A stretch of 5,280 bases of DNA, taken from Bacteroidota bacterium. Lineage in GTDB: Bacteria > Bacteroidota > Ignavibacteria > SZUA-365. Below the pieces are notes generated by a model. It did not search any database. It had not been told where the DNA came from and saw nothing but the letters and a program-made list of their open reading frames with translations. Location: positions 1 through 5,280 of the forward strand of contig JAGTUW010000235.1 in the NCBI GenBank assembly GCA_018224345.1, written 5' to 3'. Each line of letters begins with the position of its first letter. Position 1 is the stretch's first letter. Below, in pieces: positions 1-5,280 of this stretch. The position numbers and the translations under genes were made by a program.

Positions 1-1854
1 GTGACGGCAACCCGCATACCGACAGCGCTGCAGAACGCTCCTGCGGGCACTGATCTTTTCACTGCCGAGACCATTGACGCTCTCCCCGCCATTTCACTTT
101 CCGATATCCTCTCGCTTGCCACCGGAAGCACGATCCGTGATTACGGGGGCAACGGCAGCCTGCAACTGACCTCGCTGCGCGGGCTCGGAGCCGAATACAC
201 GCTGGTGCTGCTCGACGGCATGCGTCTCAACAGCGCGCAGAACGCGATCGTCGATATCAGTCAGATTTTCCTGCATGCCGTCGAACGCGTGGAAGTCGTG
301 CGCGGTGGTCTCACCTCCCTCTACGGCAGTAATGCCCTGGGAGGCGTCGTCAATATCGTCCCTTCACGCGAACGCGCTCCCGTTGCGTTCAAACTCGGGT
401 ATGGCGCCTTCGGCTGGAGACAGGCCTCACTCGCAGTGGGAATGAACGGTCCTGCAACACGGCTGTTCGCCGATATCCGATATGAAGACAGCGACAATGA
501 CTTTGAATTCAACCCATCGTGGGGAGGGGCCCCGATGCGACGCCAACATGCCTCGACACGCCGTCGCGGCGCAGGCGCCGGCGGGACCTTCCTGCTGGAC
601 AAGGCCAATCTGACCGTGTTTGCCGATATGCAGCATCTCGATGTCGGCACGCCCGGCGCAGTCTTCTCGCCTTCACAGGGCCATGCCCGACAGACGGATC
701 TGCAGGGCCTGCTGACACTTCGCCTCGATATGCAACTCTCAGCACACCGTCAATTGCGTGCCATGATCGGTGGACGCACGGGGACACAGGACTATCACAA
801 CCCGGATATATCAATCAACGGCGAAGCTTTGCACAGCAGGTACGAACAACGGCAACTGTTCGCCAATGTCCTGTTCGATCATACCTTCGTTTCCGGACAC
901 CGCCTCCTTACAGGCCTGGAAACATCCTTCGACGCACTCGATGGAAACGGTATCTCCCGACATCCACAGCGTTTGCAGACAGCCGTGTTTTCCTCCGCGG
1001 ACATCCAACTCAAGCCCGGAGGGCTTCCCTTGCGTCTGTATCCGGCACTCCGCTACGACATGATACGCGATATACTCTCGGCGGGAGACGCTGCCGCATC
1101 CACGCACCCCGACAATCCCCTGCATGCGCTCATGCCCTCGCTCGGCTTGCATGCCACTGTCATCCCGGAAGTGTTGGCTCTGCGAGGGCGCGTTGCGCGC
1201 TCGTTCAGCATGCCGACCTTCAACCAGTTGTACTGGCGCGAAGGAGGAAATACATCGCTGCGACCGGAGTATTCGACGGCTCTCGAAGCCGGTGTCGTGC
1301 ATACCCCCGTCCATGGCTTCACGACGGCGGAAATCACCGCATTCTATCATGACATCACGGATAAAATTGTCTGGGCACCCTCGTCAGGACTGTACTGGAC
1401 ACCGCGGAATGTGCAGCATGTGATTTCCACCGGGCTCGAAACCCAACTGCAATTCCGCTGGGAACGGCTGTCTCTCCGCGCAAGCGGTCAATGGCTCTCC
1501 GCCCGCAAGGTCAATGCGAGTTTCCCGGGCGATGCGACACAGAACAAGCAACTCATCTACGTACCCGAATGGTCGGCATCGCTGGCAGTGATCGTCGTGC
1601 CCTTCGACGGGCTGACGCTCAGTCTGACAGAACGCATCCTGGGTCGTCGCTATTACACCGAAAGCAATACGGCCTCCCTCCCTGCGCATGCGATTACCGA
1701 CATTGCCATGCAGGGAACGGTAGCACTCGCCGGCATCCGCGGGACATTGAAACTCGAGGTGCTGAACCTGTTCGACGCATCCTACCAGGTCGTCGCTTTC
1801 TATCCCATGCCCGGACGACATGCGCGCATGACATTTCATACGGCGCTACGTTGA
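1..1854 (+). CDS. TonB-dependent outer-membrane receptor, BtuB-like (5' end outside window)
   Basis: The product is a TonB-dependent receptor: a 22-strand outer-membrane barrel closed by an N-terminal plug, which imports a scarce nutrient using energy from TonB-ExbB-ExbD. Residues 1-120 are the plug, with LDGMRLN (71-77), VERVEVVRGG (94-103) and SLYGSNALGGVVNIV (106-120). Residues from about 130 to 617 are the barrel, including SFSMPTFNQLYW (401-412), GNTSLRPEYS (416-425) and the late signature LNLFDASYQ (588-596). The frame is open from base 1, and the first residues (VTATRIPT) match the point just after a TonB box, so the GTG at base 1 is an internal valine codon. The signal peptide and TonB box must lie upstream. 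Plug plus barrel is close in size to mature E. coli BtuB. The gene ends in tandem stops (TGA TAA). The last barrel strand ends in LR rather than the usual terminal aromatic residue. The family is certain. The cobalamin assignment is inferred from general similarity and from the propeller lipoprotein downstream; another corrinoid, haem or a siderophore remains possible. Confidence 0.93.
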   Translation: MTATRIPTALQNAPAGTDLFTAETIDALPAISLSDILSLATGSTIRDYGGNGSLQLTSLRGLGAEYTLVLLDGMRLNSAQNAIVDISQIFLHAVERVEVVRGGLTSLYGSNALGGVVNIVPSRERAPVAFKLGYGAFGWRQASLAVGMNGPATRLFADIRYEDSDNDFEFNPSWGGAPMRRQHASTRRRGAGAGGTFLLDKANLTVFADMQHLDVGTPGAVFSPSQGHARQTDLQGLLTLRLDMQLSAHRQLRAMIGGRTGTQDYHNPDISINGEALHSRYEQRQLFANVLFDHTFVSGHRLLTGLETSFDALDGNGISRHPQRLQTAVFSSADIQLKPGGLPLRLYPALRYDMIRDILSAGDAAASTHPDNPLHALMPSLGLHATVIPEVLALRGRVARSFSMPTFNQLYWREGGNTSLRPEYSTALEAGVVHTPVHGFTTAEITAFYHDITDKIVWAPSSGLYWTPRNVQHVISTGLETQLQFRWERLSLRASGQWLSARKVNASFPGDATQNKQLIYVPEWSASLAVIVVPFDGLTLSLTERILGRRYYTESNTASLPAHAITDIAMQGTVALAGIRGTLKLEVLNLFDASYQVVAFYPMPGRHARMTFHTALR

Positions 1855-2019
1855 TAAGAACCGCATGCATCACACCGGCATCGCGACGAAGCGGGAGAAT
1901 ACCGGCTAGATGAAATCCCGTCTTTTCCCGCACCGTCAATTCATGTATTCATGACCCGATATTCCGATAACGCGTACAACACATGTAATCCTTGTTCCAC
2001 TCATTACCGTATTCACCCC
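1855..2019. other. Intergenic gap within the receptor/propeller pair
   Basis: This 165-bp gap separates the receptor stop from the lipoprotein start. It carries no open frame worth calling, no B12-box-like sequence that I recognise and no clear Shine-Dalgarno site. A weak imperfect stem (CCGGCAT at 1875-1881 against ATACCGG at 1899-1905) has one mismatch, a long loop and no following T-tract, so I do not call it a terminator. The gap is long enough to hold a separate promoter, but none could be identified. Confidence 0.5.
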
Positions 2020-3072
2020 ATGAAACACATCTCTTCTCTGCTGCTCGCCATTCTGACGTTCATGTTCCTCTTCCCCGCCTGTGACGGGGACAACAGCGTC
2101 GCACCACCGATAGTCCCTGAAGGCCCGAGAGGGTTATATATTCTCAATGAGGGAAATTTCCAGCGGGGGAATGCCTCACTGAGTTTCTACATCCCGGATT
2201 CCAACCTGGTCTTTAACGATCAGTTCCAGTTCGTCAACGGTCGTCCGCTGGGTGATGTCGGAAACAGTATCACCCTGCACGAGGGAAATGCTTACCTGGT
2301 GATCAACAATTCTCATAAAATCGAGGTCATGAATGTGAACACTCAGAAGTCCGTGACCACGATCGTCAGTCCCGACGGGGCGAGTCCACGTGAAATCGCC
2401 TTTGCTTCCAATGGATTGGGTTTCATTTCCAATCTGTATGACAACACCGTATCGATCTACAATCCAGCCGATGGCCTGCTGGAAGGCAGTATTGCCGTCG
2501 GAAACAATCCTGATGGTATTGCAGCCGTCGGAAACCGGGTTATTGTCGCCAACAGCGGCTTCGGAAGCGGTAATACGGTTTCCATCATCGACGCGGAAAA
2601 CCGCGACGTCATAAAGAACGTGCGTGTCGGCGATTACCCGACTGCTGTGCTGCCGCTTTCGCCTACCGCCGTTGCCGTGCTCTGTACCGGTGATTATGGA
2701 GATTTCAATAATCCGGATGATGATACCCCCGGTGGAGTATATATCGTCGATGTTCAGACGCGCACCGTTGTGGATTCACTGGTTCTTGGCGGCCACCCGA
2801 CACGTCTGGCAAGGGATGCGGACGGATTTCTCTACACACTGCAGGCGAGTGGTGTGACACGCATTCATCTCTCCTCCAAAGGATTCACAGAAAATTTCAT
2901 TCCCGGTTTCTTTTACAACATCTTCGTTGATACTGTCGATGGAAAAATCTATCTGACAAACCCCGTCGATTATGTTCAGGCCGGGAAACTGGAAGTGTAC
3001 ACGTTGGACGGCACACGCGAAGCCACATTCGATGTGGGAGTAATTCCCAATGCCATGGTGATGAACAGATAG
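2020..3072 (+). CDS. Surface beta-propeller lipoprotein, DUF5074/YncE-like (BtuG-type partner)
   Basis: This 350-residue protein starts with a lipoprotein signal peptide: K2, a hydrophobic stretch from about 5 to 18, and a lipobox FPAC ending at Cys21. Acidic residues follow at once (CDGDN), as in the lipoprotein export signals that place Bacteroidota lipoproteins on the cell surface. An in-frame ATG at 1951 would add 23 residues in front of the signal peptide, so the ATG at 2020 is preferred. Residues from about 38 to 350 form a propeller with recurring blade turns: SPREIAFASNGLGFISNLYD (122-141), GNNPDGIAAV (161-170), GDYPTAVLPL (204-213) and GGHPTRLARD (257-266). The opening GLYILNEGNFQRGNASLSFY (38-57) and the ending VYTLDG...FDVGVIPNAMVM are typical of the DUF5074/YncE-like family. 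Members beside a TonB receptor include Bacteroides BtuG, which binds cobalamin on the cell surface and caps BtuB. The same role is inferred here. An acid-rich loop with Asp at 225, 228 and 233-235 may bind metal or ligand. The end is a propeller strand, not a T9SS tail. Confidence 0.9.
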   Translation: MKHISSLLLAILTFMFLFPACDGDNSVAPPIVPEGPRGLYILNEGNFQRGNASLSFYIPDSNLVFNDQFQFVNGRPLGDVGNSITLHEGNAYLVINNSHKIEVMNVNTQKSVTTIVSPDGASPREIAFASNGLGFISNLYDNTVSIYNPADGLLEGSIAVGNNPDGIAAVGNRVIVANSGFGSGNTVSIIDAENRDVIKNVRVGDYPTAVLPLSPTAVAVLCTGDYGDFNNPDDDTPGGVYIVDVQTRTVVDSLVLGGHPTRLARDADGFLYTLQASGVTRIHLSSKGFTENFIPGFFYNIFVDTVDGKIYLTNPVDYVQAGKLEVYTLDGTREATFDVGVIPNAMVMNR

Positions 3073-3107
3073 CGGTCGCAGCGTATCGACGGGGACAGTG
3101 GCACTTC

Positions 3108-5030
3108 TTACCAGCCGAATATCCACCAGCCGCCTCCGTGCTCATTGCATTCGTTGGGCAGCAGTCTGGTATTGACCGGGTACAGCGCGGTATCGGGACA
3201 GTCATCCGTCGCAAGAAGGCCGGTCTCGTTGCACAGCGTACGATATTCCACGGTGGAAGGGAATGTGAAGCTACTGTCCTGTATTGCGAAGCGGCTGATA
3301 CGCGCCATGCATCGGCCCCAGATCGGTGCGCAGATCGCCCCACCGGTACGGAATGCACCGCTGAGTTTTCTTGCCGGATTGTCATATCCCGCCCACACGG
3401 CCAGCACTTGCGAGGGTGTATATCCCACGAACCAGGCATCGGCGGATTGTTGCGAAGTCCCGGTTTTACCGGCAGCAGGACCAGCGTAAAACCTGCGTAC
3501 CGACGTTGCCGTCCCGCTGTCGATAACCGCACGCATGGCATCGGTAATGATGAAGGCCGTGGCGGAATCCAGCACCGTTGCCGTGTCGGGACGCGCTCGA
3601 TAGAGTACGCGTGTATGCTCATTCTCGATACGGGTGATGAAAAACGGTTTGCTGCGTTTCCCCATCGATGCGAAACTCCCGAAGGCTTCCGCCATTTCAA
3701 CTGCTGTCACTTCGCCCGTACCCAATGCCAGGGAGGGGTATGCCGGCAGTGGGCTCCGAATTCCCATGCGTGCGGCGAAGGCTGCAACGCGTTCCGGGGT
3801 TGTCAATTCCATCATTGCATGTGCGGCGACGAGATTGAGCGAATGACGCAAGGCGAAGTACATCGGTACTGCGACTCCACTGCCATTGTCCGAATAATTC
3901 ATCGGACGCCATTCCCGGGCCGTCCCTGAATCGACAACCAGCGGACTGTTGGCAATCGGTGTCGCAAGTGTATAGCCCTGTTCCAGCAATGAGGCATACA
4001 GAAACGGTTTGAACGCAGAACCCGGCTGGCGTCTGCTTTGAACGGCACGGTTCAATCCGCGTACAGGCGCTTCGGGATTCCCTCCCATGAGGGCACGGAC
4101 AGCGCCGCTGTGTACGTCTGTCATGATCGCGCCGACGTGCACGTCCTGCATATTTTCCGGGAGTTCTTTCCACTGTTCCTCCACCGCGGCTTCCAGTGCG
4201 ATCTGCATCCGACTGTCCAGCGTCGTCACGATACGCAACTGATCGCGGTAGAGGGACTGCCCTTTCGCCGACAGAATCGTTTCCGCTTCACGGCGCACCC
4301 ATTCCGCGAAATGTCCTCCGATACGTGGTCGCGGGTTGAGTCCGAGTCCTTCCCTGCGGAGACGCTGATATTCTTCCTCACGCAAGCGACCGACATCCAC
4401 GAGGTTATGCAGAACGAGATTTCTGCGTCGGAGCGCACGATCAGGATATTTCGTCGGCAGGTAATTCTCCGGCGATTGCAGCAGGCCCACGAGCAGACAA
4501 CTTTCAATGATCGTCAGGTCTGCGGGGTTTTTTTGAAAGTACTCCTGTGCAGCCGCCCATATCCCGTACGTCCCGCCTCCGAAATAGACTGTGTTGAGAT
4601 ACAGGAGCAGGATTTCATCCTTGCTGAACTTTTTTTCGAGTTCTCTGGCGAGGTCGATTTCCCTGAGTTTGCGAGAAATCGATCGTTCATGGGAAAGAAA
4701 GAGATTCCGTGCAAGCTGCATGGTCAGTGTGCTGCCGCCCTGGGTATTCCCCGTAAGCGATTCCAGCATTGCGCGACCAAGGCCTTTGAGCGAAACGCCG
4801 TCATGATTGTAGAAATCGCGATCTTCCGTCGCCAGCAATGCGCGTATCACCCATGGCGACACCGAGCCGGTCGAACGCAGACGCACCCGCCGTTCCTCCC
4901 CGAAATAGTCGAGCAGCACACCATCTTCCGTGAGCGCATACGACGCATACTTGAGTTCGATCGGGGGGAGTGTCTGCGCCGTCGCCGGAACAGCAAGGAT
5001 GAAGGCAACTATCGCAATCGTCAATCGCAT
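3108..5030 (-). CDS. Bifunctional class A penicillin-binding protein (PBP1A-like)
   Basis: The product polymerises lipid II into glycan strands and cross-links the peptides, on the periplasmic face of the inner membrane. Its 640 residues carry a glycosyltransferase 51 domain (about 45-235): EDRDFYNHDG (69-78, catalytic Glu69), GGSTLTMQLARN (98-109), RKLRE (120-124, second Glu124) and KDEILLLYLNTVYFGG (138-152 region). The transpeptidase domain (about 295-575) has SAFK (nucleophile Ser338, Lys341), SLN (397-399) and KTGTS (522-526), so both activities look intact. The tail (600-631) has cysteines 600, 611 and 628 and His631 in a G-LLAT--CP...P--C--H pattern seen in many PBP1A-like proteins. 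There is no PBP1C-type C-terminal domain. The start is secure: an in-frame TAG lies two codons upstream (TAG GGG ATG). The N-terminus has only Arg2 before a hydrophobic segment (3-18) ending ATA|Q, which looks like a cleavable signal peptide instead of a membrane anchor. The gene converges on the lipoprotein gene, with 35 bp between their stops. Confidence 0.95.
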   Translation of the reverse strand: MRLTIAIVAFILAVPATAQTLPPIELKYASYALTEDGVLLDYFGEERRVRLRSTGSVSPWVIRALLATEDRDFYNHDGVSLKGLGRAMLESLTGNTQGGSTLTMQLARNLFLSHERSISRKLREIDLARELEKKFSKDEILLLYLNTVYFGGGTYGIWAAAQEYFQKNPADLTIIESCLLVGLLQSPENYLPTKYPDRALRRRNLVLHNLVDVGRLREEEYQRLRREGLGLNPRPRIGGHFAEWVRREAETILSAKGQSLYRDQLRIVTTLDSRMQIALEAAVEEQWKELPENMQDVHVGAIMTDVHSGAVRALMGGNPEAPVRGLNRAVQSRRQPGSAFKPFLYASLLEQGYTLATPIANSPLVVDSGTAREWRPMNYSDNGSGVAVPMYFALRHSLNLVAAHAMMELTTPERVAAFAARMGIRSPLPAYPSLALGTGEVTAVEMAEAFGSFASMGKRSKPFFITRIENEHTRVLYRARPDTATVLDSATAFIITDAMRAVIDSGTATSVRRFYAGPAAGKTGTSQQSADAWFVGYTPSQVLAVWAGYDNPARKLSGAFRTGGAICAPIWGRCMARISRFAIQDSSFTFPSTVEYRTLCNETGLLATDDCPDTALYPVNTRLLPNECNEHGGGWWIFGW

Positions 5031-5053
5031 CCCCTAATATGGGAAATGATGGA

Positions 5054-5218
5054 GAAAAAACCATTGAAGAAAAAACCACCAATGCACCAACACACAAATA
5101 ACAGCACGAAAAAGTTTTCAGATCGCTCCTTATTCAGCAATAAGCGCCCTGAAAACCCTCTTCGTGCTCTTTATTCGTGATTTAGTGACTTGGTGGTTTT
5201 TTCCTAAGTGGTTTTTTC
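5054..5218. repeat. Long imperfect palindrome (fold-back, MITE/REP-like element)
   Basis: About 165 bp read as one inverted repeat centred near 5136. The outer arms pair 5054-5063 (GAAAAAACCA) with 5209-5218 (TGGTTTTTTC). The next block pairs 5069-5082 (GAAAAAACCACCAA) with 5190-5203 over 14 perfect bases. Further in, 5097-5101 pairs with 5171-5175, 5103-5110 (AGCACGAA) with 5161-5168, 5114-5121 (GTTTTCAG) with 5149-5156, and a tip hairpin CTTATT-cagc-AATAAG spans 5129-5144. All blocks share nearly the same centre, so the arms differ mainly by point changes and very small indels. The element is AT-rich beside its flanks, has no coding capacity and shows no obvious target-site duplication. It fills the space from just after the secreted-protein stop to 23 bp before the PBP start. 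It could be a mobile fold-back element, a dispersed palindromic repeat, or a hairpin that processes or terminates the transcript. Its identity is unknown. Confidence 0.85.
5103..5168 (-). terminator. Core hairpin of the palindrome, possible terminator or RNA-processing stem
   Basis: Within the larger palindrome, AGCACGAA (5103-5110) and GTTTTCAG (5114-5121) pair with TTCGTGCT (5161-5168) and CTGAAAAC (5149-5156), and a CTTATT/AATAAG tip closes on a CAGC tetraloop. In a transcript reading leftwards from the secreted-protein gene, the stem is followed by U-rich runs (complement of 5070-5075 and 5055-5060) near the PBP start. That arrangement could stop or attenuate readthrough, or make an RNase III target. 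The runs are well beyond the stem base, so it is not a textbook intrinsic terminator. The structure is seen in the sequence; the role is a guess. Confidence 0.35.
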
Positions 5219-5280
5219 CTACCGCACCACCACCCCCCGTACCGCATGCCCCCCGGCCGAAACCAGGCGCAGCAGATACA
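5219..5280 (-). CDS. C-terminal end of a secreted protein with a likely type IX (Por) sorting domain (partial)
   Basis: Only the last 19 complete codons and the TAG stop (complement of 5219-5221) are in the window; the rest of the gene lies to the right. The reverse strand reads YLLRLVSAGGHAVRGVVVR-stop. The incomplete preceding codon ends in TG, so it could be Val, giving the common form V-Y-L-L-R-L. The pattern of Y-x-x-R-L, a small polar turn with Gly-Gly, then a basic residue and a short Val-rich strand ending in Arg at the stop is the typical end of type IX secretion C-terminal sorting domains in Bacteroidota and relatives. Such domains carry a protein across the outer membrane, after which they are removed. 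The function of the main part of the protein cannot be seen. The stop codon abuts the right end of the palindrome. The call rests on a very short segment. Confidence 0.6.
   Translation of the reverse strand, partial: YLLRLVSAGGHAVRGVVVR

Noticed and set aside
519..1352. 277-codon open frame in another frame inside the receptor gene
   Set aside because: The translation is Arg-rich and low in structure with no domain, while the overlapping receptor frame has clear plug and barrel motifs throughout.
1875..1905. Imperfect stem CCGGCAT/ATACCGG after the receptor stop
   Set aside because: It has one mismatch in seven, a long loop and no T-tract, so it is too weak to call a terminator.
1951..2019. 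Upstream ATG extending the propeller lipoprotein by 23 residues
   Set aside because: The extension would put a polar, Cys-containing segment before the lipoprotein signal peptide and hide the lipobox; there is no ribosome-binding site to favour it.
3073..3107. Possible bidirectional terminator between the convergent stops
   Set aside because: Only 4-bp stems (such as GTCG at 3075-3078 with CGAC at 3087-3090) were found, without T-runs on either side.
2897..3700. 267-codon minus-strand frame overlapping the 3' ends of the lipoprotein and PBP genes
   Set aside because: It overlaps two well-supported genes in other frames and shows no family signature.
4038..5180. 380-codon open frame on the plus strand antisense to the PBP gene
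   Set aside because: It lies almost entirely opposite the motif-complete PBP gene, has no recognisable domain and runs through the palindrome at its end. It is a composition-driven shadow.
5054..5218. CRISPR array or tRNA-like structure as an explanation for the repeats
   Set aside because: The repeats are two inverted arms with short internal units, not regularly spaced direct repeats with unique spacers, and no cloverleaf or CCA-type acceptor was seen.

Overview
The window reads as a chromosomal piece of a Bacteroidota/Chlorobiota-type (FCB group) Gram-negative bacterium. The evidence is a TonB-dependent outer-membrane receptor paired with a DUF5074/YncE-like beta-propeller lipoprotein, a gene end on the right edge that looks like a type IX secretion (Por) C-terminal sorting domain, and genes without clear Shine-Dalgarno sequences. 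The genus cannot be told from the sequence alone.

Layout. Positions 1-1854 (+) hold most of a TonB-dependent receptor whose signal peptide and TonB box lie left of the window. After a 165-bp gap with no recognised element, 2020-3072 (+) encodes a lipoprotein that folds as a beta-propeller. The two probably form one nutrient-uptake unit of the BtuB-BtuG type: the surface propeller captures the ligand and hands it to the receptor barrel. Cobalamin or a related corrinoid is the best guess for the substrate. A convergent gene, 3108-5030 (-), encodes a bifunctional class A penicillin-binding protein with all GT51 and transpeptidase motifs. It begins with what looks like a cleavable signal peptide rather than the usual cytoplasmic tail plus membrane anchor. 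The last 19 codons of another minus-strand gene (5219-5280) enter from the right and end like a T9SS cargo protein.

The most unusual structure is between the last two genes. Positions 5054-5218 form a single long imperfect palindrome centred near 5136, filling almost the whole intergenic space. Each arm carries two copies of a GAAAAAACCA decamer 15 bp apart, and a series of four TTNGTG hexamers with matched spacing. It is AT-rich compared with the flanking genes and looks like a dispersed fold-back (MITE-like or REP-like) repeat. In minus-strand transcripts it would give a very long hairpin between the secreted-protein gene and the PBP gene.

No RNA genes, CRISPR arrays, transposase genes or riboswitches were recognised inside the window. 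Apart from the features listed, the only non-coding stretches are 1855-2019, 3073-3107 and 5031-5053, all shorter than 300 bases.
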